A DNA stretch of 64,000 nucleotides from Leifsonia poae (GTDB lineage: Bacteria; Actinomycetota; Actinomycetes; Actinomycetales; Microbacteriaceae): contig NZ_BSEN01000005.1 of assembly GCF_027921845.1 (NCBI RefSeq), positions 1 to 64,000 of the forward strand, given 5' to 3'. The translations under genes and the position numbers were made by a program. Within the stretch, counting starts at the first letter, position 1; each line of letters starts with the position of its first letter. The notes below the pieces were generated by a model. The model saw nothing but the letters and a program-made list of their open reading frames with translations, had not been told where the DNA came from and made no database searches. Positions 7,626-16,804 of this stretch are shown piece after piece.

Positions 7626-10130
7626 ATGCCACGAGGCCACCTGCGGGTGATGCTCGGCGCTGCGCCTGGCGTCGGCAAGACGTACGCCATGCTCGAAGAG
7701 GGCAGGCGCCTGCAGGCCCTCGGCAGAGACGTGGTCGTCGCGGTCGTGGACACCCACGGCCGCGCCGCCACGGCGTCGATGCTCGACGGGCTCGAGGTGA
7801 TCCCCCGGCGCACGATCGAGCACCGCGGCATCGAGCTCACCGAACTCGATCTGGATGCGGTGCTGGCGCGCGCGCCGCAGCTCGCCCTGGTCGACGAGCT
7901 CGCCCATACGAACGCCCCCGGCTCCGAGCACGCCAAGCGCTGGGAGGACGTGGAGGACATGCTCGCCGCCGGCATCGACGTGATGTCGACGGTGAACATC
8001 CAGCACATCGAGTCGCTGAACGACGTGGTCGAGCAGATCACCGGGGCGCATCAGCGCGAGACCATCCCCGACTCCGTGCTGCGCAGCGCCGACCAGATCG
8101 AGGTGGTCGACCTCGCACCGCAGGCCCTGCGCGATCGCCTGACCGACGGCGACGTGTATCCCGCCGCCCGCATCGACGCTGCGCTCGCCAACTACTTCCG
8201 TCTCGGCAACCTCACCGCCCTGCGCGAGCTCGCGCTGCTCTGGCTGGCGGACGAGGTCGACAGCTCCCTGCTGCGGTACCGCGCCGAGCACGGCATCGCC
8301 GGCACGTGGGAGGCGCGGGAGCGCGTCGTCGTGGCCCTCACGGGCGGCCAGGAGGGAGAGACCCTGCTGCGCCGCGGAGCGCGGATCGCTGCGCGGTCGG
8401 CCGGCGGCGAACTCCTCGCCGTGCATGTCACCAGCCAGGACGGCCTGCGCGAGGCCAACCCCCGCGCGCTCGCCGCCCAGCGGGCCCTCGTCGAACAGCT
8501 CGGCGGAACGTATCACCAGGTCGTCGGCAGCGACATCCCGCGCGCCCTGGTCGACTTCGCCCGCGGCTCCAACGCGACGCAGCTCGTCATCGGCGTCAGC
8601 CGCCGCAGCCGGCTCGCAGCCCTGCTCACCGGCCCCGGCATCGGATCCACCGTCATCCGCGAATCCGGTGACATCGACGTGCACATCGTCTCGCACTCGC
8701 GGGCGGGGGGACGGTTCTCGCTCCCCCGGCGCACCGGCGGGCTGACGGCGCGCCGCAGGGTTCTCGGATTCCTGCTGGCCCTGGTCGGCGGCCCCCTGCT
8801 CACCTGGCTGCTCGTGTCGATGCGCACCGCGGACTCGATGACCAGTGACGTGCTGAGCTATCAGTTGCTCGTGGTGCTGGTCGCCCTGGTCGGCGGCATC
8901 TGGCCGGCGCTGTTCGCAGCACTGCTGTCCGGGATCACGCTCGACTTCTTCTTCGTCGAGCCGCTCTACACGATCACGATCAGCGAGCCATTGCACTTGC
9001 TGGCGCTCGTGCTCTTCCTGGTGATCGCCACGCTCGTGAGCCTCGTGGTCGATCAGGCCGCGCGCCGAAGCCGCGCGGCGATCCGCGCCGCGGCGGAAGC
9101 CGAGCTCCTCGCGACCGTCGCCGGCGGCATCATCCGCGGCGAGAACGCCCTGCAGGCGCTCGTCACCCGCACCCGCGAGGCGTTCGGCCTCACGGGCGTG
9201 CGACTGCTCGACGGCACCGAGGTCGTCGCCACCGACGGCGAGCCGTCGGATGCGGAGCACACCCGCACGACGCCGGTCGGCACCCGCGGCACGCTCGAAC
9301 TCTCCGGCCGTGACCTGGAGGCCGCCGACCGCCGACTCCTCGCCGTCATCGTCACGCAGCTCGACGCGGCCCTGGAACATCGCGAGCTCACCGCGACCGC
9401 GAGCGAGCTCGCGCCGCTGGCCGAGACTGACCGCGTGCGCAGCGCCCTCCTCGCGGCCGTCGGACACGATCTGCGACGACCGCTCGCCGCCGCGACCGCC
9501 GCCGTCACGACACTCCGGCAGTCCGATCTGCGTCTCAGCACGGACGACCGCGAGACCCTCCTCGAGACGGCGGAGGAGAGCCTCGACAACCTCGCCCGCC
9601 TTGTCACCAACCTCCTCGACGTCAGCCGCGTGCAGGCCGGCGTGCTCGCCGTGTCCCTGGCGCCCACCGACCTCGACGATGTCGTGCCCTCCGTGCTCGA
9701 CGAGCTGTCGCTCGGGCCGGCCGAGGTCGAACTCGACCTTCCCGCCTCCCTTCCCGCCGTGCTGACCGACGGGATTCTCCTGCAGCGCGTGCTGGTCAAC
9801 CTGCTGAGCAATGCGCTGCGGTTCTCCCCCGTCGACTCCCGCCCGGTCATCGCCGCCAGCGAGTTCGCCGGCACGGTGCAGGTGCGCGTGATCGACCACG
9901 GCCCCGGCATCCCCGGCGAGCGCCGGGAGAGCGTGTTCGTGCCGTTCCAGCGGCTCGGCGACACGGACAACACCACCGGTGTCGGTCTCGGCCTCGCGCT
10001 CTCCAAGGGGTTCGTCGAGGGCATGGGCGGCACCCTCGAGGCCGAGGACACCCCCGGAGGCGGGCTCACCATGGTCGTCTCCCTTCCGGTCGCGCCGTCG
10101 GCCGCACACCGCGAGGAGGCACAGTCGTGA
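7626..10130 (+). CDS. kdpD: Osmosensitive K+ channel histidine kinase KdpD
   Basis: An 834-residue membrane sensor kinase that responds to potassium limitation and signals to KdpE. Domains in order: the KdpD N-terminal ATPase-like domain with Walker A GAAPGVGKT (residues 11-19) and the DELAHTNAPGS segment (about 95); a universal-stress-like domain (about 235-365); four membrane segments (about 380-480); a GAF-like region; the dimerisation helix with phospho-acceptor His in GHDLRRPLAA (about 613); and an ATPase domain with N box NLLSNALRFSP and G boxes DHGPGIP and GVGLGLALS. It looks intact. It overlaps kdpE by 4 nt (GTGA) and follows the kdpC remnant, so its usual target operon is missing here. 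Confidence 0.95.
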   Translation: MPRGHLRVMLGAAPGVGKTYAMLEEGRRLQALGRDVVVAVVDTHGRAATASMLDGLEVIPRRTIEHRGIELTELDLDAVLARAPQLALVDELAHTNAPGSEHAKRWEDVEDMLAAGIDVMSTVNIQHIESLNDVVEQITGAHQRETIPDSVLRSADQIEVVDLAPQALRDRLTDGDVYPAARIDAALANYFRLGNLTALRELALLWLADEVDSSLLRYRAEHGIAGTWEARERVVVALTGGQEGETLLRRGARIAARSAGGELLAVHVTSQDGLREANPRALAAQRALVEQLGGTYHQVVGSDIPRALVDFARGSNATQLVIGVSRRSRLAALLTGPGIGSTVIRESGDIDVHIVSHSRAGGRFSLPRRTGGLTARRRVLGFLLALVGGPLLTWLLVSMRTADSMTSDVLSYQLLVVLVALVGGIWPALFAALLSGITLDFFFVEPLYTITISEPLHLLALVLFLVIATLVSLVVDQAARRSRAAIRAAAEAELLATVAGGIIRGENALQALVTRTREAFGLTGVRLLDGTEVVATDGEPSDAEHTRTTPVGTRGTLELSGRDLEAADRRLLAVIVTQLDAALEHRELTATASELAPLAETDRVRSALLAAVGHDLRRPLAAATAAVTTLRQSDLRLSTDDRETLLETAEESLDNLARLVTNLLDVSRVQAGVLAVSLAPTDLDDVVPSVLDELSLGPAEVELDLPASLPAVLTDGILLQRVLVNLLSNALRFSPVDSRPVIAASEFAGTVQVRVIDHGPGIPGERRESVFVPFQRLGDTDNTTGVGLGLALSKGFVEGMGGTLEAEDTPGGGLTMVVSLPVAPSAAHREEAQS

Positions 10131-10816
10131 AGATCCTGATCGCCGACGACGACCAGCAGATCCTTCGGGCGCTGCGCATCCTGCTCACTGCCCGCGGCTA
10201 CGACGTGTCGGTGGCCAGAACGGGGGCGGAGGCGCTCAGCCTCGCGGTGGACCAGCATCCGGACCTGGTGGTGCTCGATCTCGGCATGCCCGAACTGAAC
10301 GGGATCGAGGTCATCGAGGGACTGCGCGGCTGGAGCCAGGTGCCGATCCTCGTCGTGTCGGGTCGCACCGACTCCGGCGACAAGGTCGACGCGCTCGACG
10401 CCGGCGCGGACGACTACGTGACCAAGCCATTCGCGGCGGACGAACTGCTCGCGCGCATCCGGGCGCTCACCCGCCGCCAGCCGGCCGCCACCGACGAGCC
10501 CGTGGTGCGGTTCGGCGACATCGCGGTCGACCTGGCCGCGCGCCAGGTGACGCGCACGACGCCCGACGGCACGCAGGCGGTGCGTCTGACGCCGACCGAA
10601 TGGGCGATCCTCGACGTGCTCGTGCGCAACCCGCGTCGCCTCGTGACGCGGCAGTCGCTGCTCACCCAGGTCTGGGGACCGCAGTACACCAGCGACACCG
10701 GCTACCTCCGCCTGTACCTCGCACAGCTGCGCAAGAAGCTCGAACCGGTGCCGTCGCGCCCGCGCTACCTGCTGACCGAGCCGGGGATGGGCTACCGGTT
10801 CACACCCGACGACTGA
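10127..10816 (+). CDS. kdpE: Response regulator KdpE
   Basis: A 229-residue OmpR-type regulator, normally the activator of kdpFABC. The receiver domain (1-120) has the acidic pocket (ADDDQQ), the phospho-acceptor Asp in LVVLDLGMP (about 52) and the Lys in YVTKPF (about 101). The winged-helix domain (about 130-229) contains LTPTEWAILDVLVRNP and ends with YLLTEPGMGYRF, as expected for KdpE. The GTG start overlaps the kdpD stop. No kdpFABC genes and no obvious other target lie downstream, because the next gene is convergent and only 6 nt away. The regulon of this pair is therefore not visible in the window. Confidence 0.95.
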   Translation: MKILIADDDQQILRALRILLTARGYDVSVARTGAEALSLAVDQHPDLVVLDLGMPELNGIEVIEGLRGWSQVPILVVSGRTDSGDKVDALDAGADDYVTKPFAADELLARIRALTRRQPAATDEPVVRFGDIAVDLAARQVTRTTPDGTQAVRLTPTEWAILDVLVRNPRRLVTRQSLLTQVWGPQYTSDTGYLRLYLAQLRKKLEPVPSRPRYLLTEPGMGYRFTPDD

Positions 10817-10822
10817 GGCGTC

Positions 10823-11200
10823 TCACGGGCCCGCCCGGCCCGCGATGCGAGCGATCGTCACCGCCGGATCCGCCTCATCGACCCGCGGAACGATCAGCGA
10901 CGCCGACGAGCACTCCCAGAGCCGCTCCAGCGTGCGGACGCCCAGCACCGTGATGGCCACGACCACGCCGAGCGCGACCGTGAACGCGCCCACCCAGTAG
11001 ACGAGCGCGACGACGCCGACGCGGAACACCTCGTCGTAGTGGCCGGGAGTCACGGCGTCGCCCGGCGCCGGCACGAACGACGGGGCCGCGGCGAACAACC
11101 AGACGGCGAACCAGTAACCGAGCACGACCAGGGCGATCACCACACCGGACAGCACGCCGGCGATCACGGAGATCCTCCGCGCCCGCTCGTCGCCCACCAT
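10823..11200 (-). CDS. Hypothetical small membrane protein
   Basis: I do not recognise this 125-residue protein. It has two clear hydrophobic stretches and probably a third: about residues 10-35 (VIAGVLSGVVIALVVLGYWF) and one or two between 60 and 90 (VGVVALVYWVGAFTVALGVV, VVAITVLGV). The last 35 residues are soluble. The ATG at 11200 is preceded by GGGGGAG. It lies downstream of the RNase P RNA on the same strand, so read-through from that promoter is possible, and it is convergent with kdpE. No motif suggests a function. Confidence 0.7.
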   Translation of the reverse strand: MVGDERARRISVIAGVLSGVVIALVVLGYWFAVWLFAAAPSFVPAPGDAVTPGHYDEVFRVGVVALVYWVGAFTVALGVVVAITVLGVRTLERLWECSSASLIVPRVDEADPAVTIARIAGRAGP

Positions 11201-11218
11201 GACTCCCCCGTCGATCGA

Positions 11219-11606
11219 GGAATGGGCCGGCTGTTACGCCGGGTTCTGTCCGGGTGCCGAAGCACCGTGGACGGCCATCTATCTCGGGACGACGTTGCCG
11301 CCGCCCTCCAGCGGTCTACCCGGGAACTCGGCGAGCAGCCTCAACGTTCCCTGTCTGACCTTGCTCCGGGCGAGGTTTACCGAGCCGGCCGGGTCACCCC
11401 GGTCGCTGGTGGTCTCTTACACCACCGTTTCACCCTTACCGCCCGCCGCGACCTCTCGGCCGCGCCGGGAGGCGGTCTGTTCTCTGTGGCACTGTCTCGC
11501 GGGTTACCCCGGGTGGGTGTTACCCACCGCCCTGCTCTGTGGAGCCCGGACGTTCCTCGGCGGCTCACCGAGGTGAGCCGACGCGACCGTCTTGCCGGCC
11601 CATTCG
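11219..11606 (-). ncRNA. rnpB: RNase P RNA (type A)
   Basis: This is the catalytic RNA that removes 5' leaders from pre-tRNAs. Read on the minus strand, the ends form a 12-bp P1 helix (GAAUGGGCCGGC pairing with GCCGGCCCAUUC). Conserved cores follow in order: GAGGAACGUCCGGGCUCCAC near the 5' end, GGGUAAGGGUGAAA-type sequence in the middle, and AGAUAGAUGGCCG with ACAGAACCCGGC near the 3' end. The length of about 388 nt is typical for Actinobacteria. The exact ends are set from P1 and may be off by a few bases. It sits between the zinc-ribbon gene and the small membrane protein gene. Confidence 0.95.
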
Positions 11607-11658
11607 TGAATCAGCCTACAGGCCGAAACTGGGCGTTCAGCCGAGTCTCGGCAGAGGT

Positions 11659-12393
11659 TCAGAGACCGGATTCCTCGTTGCGGATCAGGATGGCGCCGCT
11701 GTCGGGGCAGAGCACCACGTCGTCGGCCGCCGCCCGGCGGATGACGGCCAGGTCGGACTCGGTCAGCTTCACATTGCTGCCCAGCGAGACCCCGTGCAGG
11801 AGGGCGGCGGCGCCGATCCCGTAGCGGGCGCGCTGCTTCTCGTAGAGCTCGATCAGGTCGGTGGGGATCGTCGCGGCGATGGTCTCGCGATCCTTCGCCA
11901 GGGAGGCGCGCTGGGCGTCGATCTTCGCCAGTTCCTCCCCGCGCGCGGCCTCCAGGGCGTGCACGCGGGCGCCCAGTTCGGCCCGCTCACCCTCGACGGC
12001 GGCGAGCGATGCTTCGAACTCCTCGACCCGCTCCATGACCGTGAGTTCGATCTCCTCGAGATCGTCCCGCCGCTTCCGGAGTGCGGCCAGCTCGTTCTCG
12101 AGAGCCTGCACGTCCTTCATCGACGAGGTCTGCTGCGCGCGAGCCGTGTCGCGCGCCATCCGTGCTTCGACGACCTCCACGTCGGATTCGACCCGCTTGA
12201 GCTCGGTGCGGGCGTCTTCGAGCTCACCGGTGCGGGCGATCCAGCGGGCGCGCAGCGCGTCCACCTCCGGCTGCAGGCTCTGCAGCTCCTTGGTCTGGGG
12301 CAGGTTCTTGGCCGTGTGCTCGAGCTGGGTGAGACGCGTGTCGGCGCTCTGCAGTCGCAGCAGCTCGTTCTGATCAGTGGGGCTGGCTTTCAC
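11659..12393 (-). CDS. C4-type zinc-ribbon family coiled-coil protein, cysteines lost
   Basis: A 244-residue protein with a long coiled coil (about residues 10-170, heptad-rich in Glu, Leu, Arg and Ala) and a short C-terminal domain ending IRNEESGL. In the parent family the C-terminal domain carries two CxxC pairs. Here the first pair is replaced by LLHGVSLG and the second keeps only one Cys (VVLCPDSGAIL), so a metal site is unlikely. It is encoded 53 nt downstream of the Nif3 gene, as in many Actinobacteria, and a GTG start is used. Its molecular role is not established to my knowledge. Confidence 0.85.
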   Translation of the reverse strand: MKASPTDQNELLRLQSADTRLTQLEHTAKNLPQTKELQSLQPEVDALRARWIARTGELEDARTELKRVESDVEVVEARMARDTARAQQTSSMKDVQALENELAALRKRRDDLEEIELTVMERVEEFEASLAAVEGERAELGARVHALEAARGEELAKIDAQRASLAKDRETIAATIPTDLIELYEKQRARYGIGAAALLHGVSLGSNVKLTESDLAVIRRAAADDVVLCPDSGAILIRNEESGL

Positions 12394-12446
12394 GGTTCAC
12401 GTCTCTCTTCGGTTCAGGATGGTCGTCACGGGTGTCGCCTCCGCGG

Positions 12447-13265
12447 TCACTGCAGGATGGCGAAGTCCCAGGGGTCGGTGCGCAGCTCGCTCACCTCGAC
12501 GGAGACACCGGGCAGCGCGGCGCGCAGCTGGGCGGCGGCGGTGTCGAGCCAGAGCCACTCGCTCGCCCAGTGCGACACGTCGAGCAGGGCCGGTCCGCCG
12601 GACAGCAGTGCCTGCTCCCGGGCCTCCGACGCCGGGTGGTGGCGGAGATCGGCCGTGATGTAGACGTCGGCCGAGCGCACGGCCTCGGCGGAGAGCAGCG
12701 AGTCGCCCGCTCCCCCGCAGACGGCGACGCGCGAGACGGGCTGGTGGTAGTCGCCCGACGCGCGCACGCCGCCGGCGGTGGGCGGAAGCAGGTCGGCGAC
12801 CCGGCGGGCGAGCGCACCGAGCGTCGTCGGCTCGGAGAGCGTTCCGACCCGGCCGATGCCGGTCTCGCCGTCGCCGGACGGGTCGATCGGGGTCGGGTCG
12901 ACGAGACCGAGGCGGGCGGCCAGCACGGCCGAGGTCCCATCGGCGACCACGTCGGCGTTGGTGTGCGCGGCGATCAGCGCGCAGTCCGCCCGGATGAGTC
13001 GAGCCAGCAACGCGCCTTTGTAGCGGTCCTCCGCGACGCTCGTCACGCCGCGCATCAGCAGCGGGTGGTGCACCAGCAGCAGATCCGCTTCGCGTTCGAT
13101 CGCCTCGTCGACCGTGTCCGCCACGGCGTCGACGGCGAGCAGGATGCGTTCGACCCCGGCGGCAGGATCCCCAGACAGCAGGCCGGGCGCATCCCAGCTC
13201 TCCGCGCCCGCCAGCGGCCAGAGCGCCTCGACGGCGGCGTGGACGGAAGACAGTGTGTGTGGCAC
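12447..13265 (-). CDS. Nif3-like dinuclear metal-centre protein
   Basis: A 272-residue member of the Nif3/YbgI family of hexameric proteins with a two-metal site of uncertain physiological role. Metal-ligand motifs are visible: LLLVHHPLL (about 62), IAAHTNAD (about 97) and, at the C-terminal end, DVSHWASEW (about 236). The central part (ASGDYHQPVSRVAVCGGAGDSLL) matches the family. An in-frame ATG lies further upstream at 13298, but I chose the GTG at 13265 because a TAGGCT -10 box sits exactly 7 nt before it and the protein then begins directly with the conserved helix (HTLSSVHAAVEALWP). It is followed by the zinc-ribbon gene, a conserved pairing. Confidence 0.88.
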   Translation of the reverse strand: MPHTLSSVHAAVEALWPLAGAESWDAPGLLSGDPAAGVERILLAVDAVADTVDEAIEREADLLLVHHPLLMRGVTSVAEDRYKGALLARLIRADCALIAAHTNADVVADGTSAVLAARLGLVDPTPIDPSGDGETGIGRVGTLSEPTTLGALARRVADLLPPTAGGVRASGDYHQPVSRVAVCGGAGDSLLSAEAVRSADVYITADLRHHPASEAREQALLSGGPALLDVSHWASEWLWLDTAAAQLRAALPGVSVEVSELRTDPWDFAILQ

Positions 13266-13272
13266 GGCAACG

Positions 13273-13278
13273 AGCCTA
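13273..13278 (-). promoter_or_regulatory. -10 box of the Nif3 gene, leaderless type
   Basis: Minus-strand TAGGCT, 7 nt (CGTTGCC), then the GTG at 13265. It decides the start codon, because the upstream ATG codons would lie ahead of the transcript. Confidence 0.5.
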
Positions 13279-13305
13279 CGGGATTCGCCCATCAGCATCA
13301 GCAGG

Positions 13306-15882
13306 TCAGCCGATCGCCCGCTCCTGCCGGCGCACGGCCGGTATCCCCGCCACGAGCGGCGTGAGCGCGCCGATGGCCAGTGCCACGATGACCCCGAGCT
13401 CGCTCAGCGCCAGCGGGCTCGCCGGGTCGACGCCGAACGCGCGCCACAGGTACCCCTCCCACTCCAGCCACGGCACATTCGACCGGATGAGCCCGAGGCC
13501 GACGATCGTGGCGACGACGAGCATCGCCAGGTTGCCCCAGCGCCAATCCGGATAGATGCCGCCGCGCGTCACCAGCGACGGCTGGTGGAGACGGCGGACG
13601 CGCACCATCATCTCCGCCGCGAAGAGCCCGGCCCACGCCGCGACGGGGACCGCGAGGGTGATGGGCACGCTCTGCACGATGCTCGACAGGTCGAGGGCCG
13701 TGAGGGTGAGCAGCACCCCGGCGACGGTGATGCCGGCCGTGATCACGATGGTGTTCGTCGCGCGGGGAAGCCGCAGGCCGATCGCCAGCAGGGTGAACCC
13801 GCCCGAGTAGATGTTCAGTACGAGAGCCGACAGCAGGCTGAGGGTGACCGACAGCAGCAGCGGGATCGGGTACCACCACGGCAGCCCGAGCTCGGAGAAC
13901 GCCACGATCGGGTTGACGGCGAGCTGCTGCGCGAAGGCGCTGTCCGACGCCGCGAGCATGCCGCCGTAGGAGATGAGGACCAGCGGAGGGAGCGCCGCAC
14001 CGAAGGTCGCCCACAGCATGCCGCCACCACCGGACGATCCCGGCCGCTGATAGCGGGCCACTTCCGCGCTGCTGTTCGCCCAGGCGAGACCGATGAAGCT
14101 GAACACGATCACCGCGCCCGTCACGACGCGCAGCCAGGCCGCATCCGGAACCGCGAGCGTCGCCGTGAGGTCCACCGAGCGGGCGGTGATCGCGATCATC
14201 GTGACGATCAGCACGGCCGAGGCGATCGTGAGCACCAGTTGCACCCGCGCGACGAGCGAATAGCCGAAGTACGCGACGGCGAGCGCGATCAGGACGGCCA
14301 CGACGAGAGCGATGGTCGTCGGGACGACGGCGTTCGACGACCAGCCCTGGGCGACGGCCAGCGAGCCGGCCGCGTCTCCGATCAGCCACAGCAGCACCGC
14401 GCCCCAGAACAGCCGAGTGAGCACGGCGAGCGCGGCCGGCACGACGTTGCCGCGGAGACCGAAGGTCGCACGGGAGACCACCATCGTAGGCTGGCCGCTC
14501 CACTTGCCGGCGAGCGTGCCGAGGCCGAGCGGCAGGAACGACAGCGCGACGCCCACCAGGGTCGCGACGAGGATCTGACGCAGGCTCAGGCCCAGCTCGA
14601 ACAATGTCGCGCCGACGCCGACGCTGATCAGCGACGACGTGGCGGCGAACCAGAGCCAGAACAAACGAGAGGCGTGCCCGACCCGGCGATCGACGGGGGT
14701 CGGCTCCACGCCGGACTCCTCCACGACGAACAGGGGTGCCGCCTCGGGCTCCGCATCGAACAGCAGGCGCTCATCCGTTGACACCCGCGGGCTGGCCAGG
14801 GGCGCCGACAGCGATCCCGTCGGAAGCCGCACGTCGTCGGCGTCGTCCTCGAGATCGTCGTCGATCTCGTCGCGCGCCAACCCGGCGGCGACCGCGTGCC
14901 CGGCCAGTTGGTCGGCCTCGACGATGGGGAGCGGCACGGAGTCGACGCTGGGAGCATCCGGATGATCGACGGGCAGCGGCTCGAGGGGCACGAAGGGCAC
15001 GGGCTGCGAGTCGGCGGGCGCGGTCTCCGGTGGCACGTAGCCCAGCGGCTCGACGCGCTGCCGGGGTTCCGGTGTCGAGGTGTCGACGGCAGGGATGTCG
15101 GCGGGGGTCGGGATGTCGGCGGCCGGGGGCGGTGGCGGCTCCGGCGGTGACTCCGCGGCGGCCGCGGGAGCGATCCAGGCGCTGAACGTCGGCTCCGGTC
15201 CGTCGTCGCGGCGCCGGAGGTCGAGGTCGTCGAAGCTGATCAGCTCGGTCGGTGTTCCGTCGGCCCAGGCGGCGTCATCGTCCTCCTCGCCGTGGGGCGC
15301 GGCGTCGGGCTCCGGCTCGGGCTCGGGCTCCGGCTCGGACTCGGGCTCGGGCTCCGGCTCGGGTGCAGCGTCGGCTACCGCCTCGGGAGCGGCGGCGACC
15401 TCGGCGGGCGGCGGCGCCGGGCTCTGAATAGGGATCGCCGTCGTCGCGCGTGCGGCCAGCACGTTCTCGAGGTGGGTGATCGCCGCGAGTGTGTCGTGCG
15501 CGTTGAGGTCTTCGTCGACGAGCGCCGCCACCTGGTCGTCGGTGAGGAGGGCGGCATCCGCGATGCCGTCGGTGCCGACGACGGTCGGGCCGGCGATGAT
15601 CGGCACGGCCGAGGTCATGCGCGAGACCTGCTCCTCCAGGGCACGCGCCAGCTCGTCGTCGTCGTGGATCGCCTGGGGCGCTGACGCGGCGACGGGCTCG
15701 AGCTCAGTAGCCGACTCAGCGACGGATTCCGGCTCGGCGGCAGATTCTGCGTCTTCGCTCACGGGCTCGGGGTCGGGATCGCTCCCGGGCGCGCGGCGAC
15801 GCACGGGCGGCGTATACGTCGCCCTCCGTCGCCCCGGGACAGACACGACGGACGGGTCGTTCGCGACCTCATCGCTGTCCAT
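13306..15882 (-). CDS. NCS1-type cytosine/purine permease with long acidic N-terminal extension
   Basis: An 858-residue protein in two parts. Residues 1 to about 405 are low-complexity, acidic and Pro/Glu/Ala-rich, including an (EP)n run near 175-195 and several Asp clusters, with no membrane segment; this part is probably disordered and cytosolic. Residues about 410-850 form some 12 membrane segments with permease features, such as the motif [14 protein letters not shown]. Homologues move cytosine, purines, allantoin or hydantoins with a cation; the substrate here is unknown. Ordinary members are about 450 residues, so the extension doubles the protein. It has a leaderless-type promoter, is divergent from thyA, and is followed by the Nif3 gene. 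Confidence 0.85.
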   Translation of the reverse strand: MDSDEVANDPSVVSVPGRRRATYTPPVRRRAPGSDPDPEPVSEDAESAAEPESVAESATELEPVAASAPQAIHDDDELARALEEQVSRMTSAVPIIAGPTVVGTDGIADAALLTDDQVAALVDEDLNAHDTLAAITHLENVLAARATTAIPIQSPAPPPAEVAAAPEAVADAAPEPEPEPESEPEPEPEPEPDAAPHGEEDDDAAWADGTPTELISFDDLDLRRRDDGPEPTFSAWIAPAAAAESPPEPPPPPAADIPTPADIPAVDTSTPEPRQRVEPLGYVPPETAPADSQPVPFVPLEPLPVDHPDAPSVDSVPLPIVEADQLAGHAVAAGLARDEIDDDLEDDADDVRLPTGSLSAPLASPRVSTDERLLFDAEPEAAPLFVVEESGVEPTPVDRRVGHASRLFWLWFAATSSLISVGVGATLFELGLSLRQILVATLVGVALSFLPLGLGTLAGKWSGQPTMVVSRATFGLRGNVVPAALAVLTRLFWGAVLLWLIGDAAGSLAVAQGWSSNAVVPTTIALVVAVLIALAVAYFGYSLVARVQLVLTIASAVLIVTMIAITARSVDLTATLAVPDAAWLRVVTGAVIVFSFIGLAWANSSAEVARYQRPGSSGGGGMLWATFGAALPPLVLISYGGMLAASDSAFAQQLAVNPIVAFSELGLPWWYPIPLLLSVTLSLLSALVLNIYSGGFTLLAIGLRLPRATNTIVITAGITVAGVLLTLTALDLSSIVQSVPITLAVPVAAWAGLFAAEMMVRVRRLHQPSLVTRGGIYPDWRWGNLAMLVVATIVGLGLIRSNVPWLEWEGYLWRAFGVDPASPLALSELGVIVALAIGALTPLVAGIPAVRRQERAIG
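15307..15364. repeat. Hexanucleotide repeat encoding Glu-Pro run
   Basis: About nine imperfect copies of GGCTCG/GGCTCC (GGACTC once), read on the minus strand as GAG-CCx codons for Glu-Pro. Because the unit is two codons, slippage would change protein length but not frame. Confidence 0.75.
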
Positions 15883-15888
15883 GACGAA

Positions 15889-15894
15889 AGCCTA
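15889..15894 (-). promoter_or_regulatory. -10 box of the permease gene, leaderless type
   Basis: Minus-strand TAGGCT, 6 nt (TTCGTC), then the ATG at 15882. There is no ribosome-binding site. Confidence 0.5.
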
Positions 15895-15981
15895 CCGACG
15901 CAGCCGGTGGCGGAACCGGTGCGCGGCCTGCGATTTCACCCCCGCTCCGAGGGTCGGTCGCGCGCGGTTCCCGCGGCGACG

Positions 15982-15987
15982 TACCAT
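15982..15987 (+). promoter_or_regulatory. -10 box of thyA, leaderless type
   Basis: TACCAT, 7 nt (CGACTCG), then the thyA ATG at 15995. Confidence 0.45.
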
Positions 15988-15994
15988 CGACTCG

Positions 15995-16804
15995 ATGACC
16001 ACGACCATTGCGACTCCGTACGAAGACCTGCTGCGCGACGTCCTCGCGAACGGCAGCCGAAAATCCGACCGCACGGGCACCGGGACACGCAGCGTGTTCG
16101 GCCGCCAGCTGCGATTCGACCTCGCCGAGGGATTCCCCCTCATCACGACCAAGCGCGTGCACTTCAAGTCGATCGCGTACGAGCTGCTCTGGTTCCTCCG
16201 CGGCGACAGCAACGTCGGCTGGCTGCGTGAGAACGGTGTGACCATCTGGGACGAGTGGGCGGACGCCGATGGCGAGCTCGGTCCGGTCTACGGCGTGCAG
16301 TGGCGCTCCTGGCCCGCGCCCGACGGCTCGCACATCGACCAGATCAGCCAGGTCATCGACCAGCTGCGCACGAACCCGGATTCCCGTCGCATCATCGTCT
16401 CCGCGTGGAACGTCGCCGACATCCCGCAGATGGCGCTCGCGCCGTGCCACGCGTTCTTCCAGTTCTACGTCGCCGACGGTCGGCTCTCCTGCCAGCTCTA
16501 CCAGCGCAGCGCCGACATGTTCCTCGGCGTCCCGTTCAACATCGCCAGCTACGCGCTGCTCACCATGATGGTCGCGCAGCAGGTGGGTCTGGAGCCCGGA
16601 GAATTCGTCTGGACCGGCGGTGACACCCACATCTACGACAACCACCTCGACCAGGTCGCCGAGCAGCTGAGCCGCGACCCGTATCCTGGTCCGAAGCTGC
16701 GGTTCGCGCGCACGCCCGCGAGCATCTTCGACTACACGTTCGAGGACTTCATCGTGGAGGACTACCAGCACCACCCGGCCATCCGCGCAGTGGTGGCGGT
16801 GTGA
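15995..16804 (+). CDS. thyA: Thymidylate synthase
   Basis: Converts dUMP to dTMP with methylene-tetrahydrofolate, releasing dihydrofolate that the next gene product recycles. The 269-residue length is close to the E. coli enzyme. Motifs: folate/phosphate loop [12 protein letters not shown] (about 26), [14 protein letters not shown] (about 64), the catalytic Cys in [12 protein letters not shown] (about 150), [18 protein letters not shown] (about 170) and the dUMP-contacting [10 protein letters not shown] (about 208). The frame is open further upstream, but the ATG at 15995 gives the family N-terminus and has a -10 box 7 nt before it. It overlaps folA by 4 nt (GTGA), forming a two-gene operon. 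Confidence 0.97.
   Translation: MTTTIATPYEDLLRDVLANGSRKSDRTGTGTRSVFGRQLRFDLAEGFPLITTKRVHFKSIAYELLWFLRGDSNVGWLRENGVTIWDEWADADGELGPVYGVQWRSWPAPDGSHIDQISQVIDQLRTNPDSRRIIVSAWNVADIPQMALAPCHAFFQFYVADGRLSCQLYQRSADMFLGVPFNIASYALLTMMVAQQVGLEPGEFVWTGGDTHIYDNHLDQVAEQLSRDPYPGPKLRFARTPASIFDYTFEDFIVEDYQHHPAIRAVVAV

Noticed and set aside
7365-10109. Long minus-strand open frame of 914 codons opposite kdpD
   Set aside because: It is antisense to an intact, recognisable kdpD, is rich in His, Gly, Arg and Glu as typical for high-GC shadow frames, and has no family features.
11199-11824. Apparent small protein genes across 11200-11600
   Set aside because: They lie over the RNase P RNA gene, which explains the conserved sequence. 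None has protein-family features.
15300-15370. CRISPR-like repeat cluster
   Set aside because: The units are 6 bp, continuous, in frame and encode Glu-Pro; there are no spacers. No CRISPR array was found elsewhere in the window.
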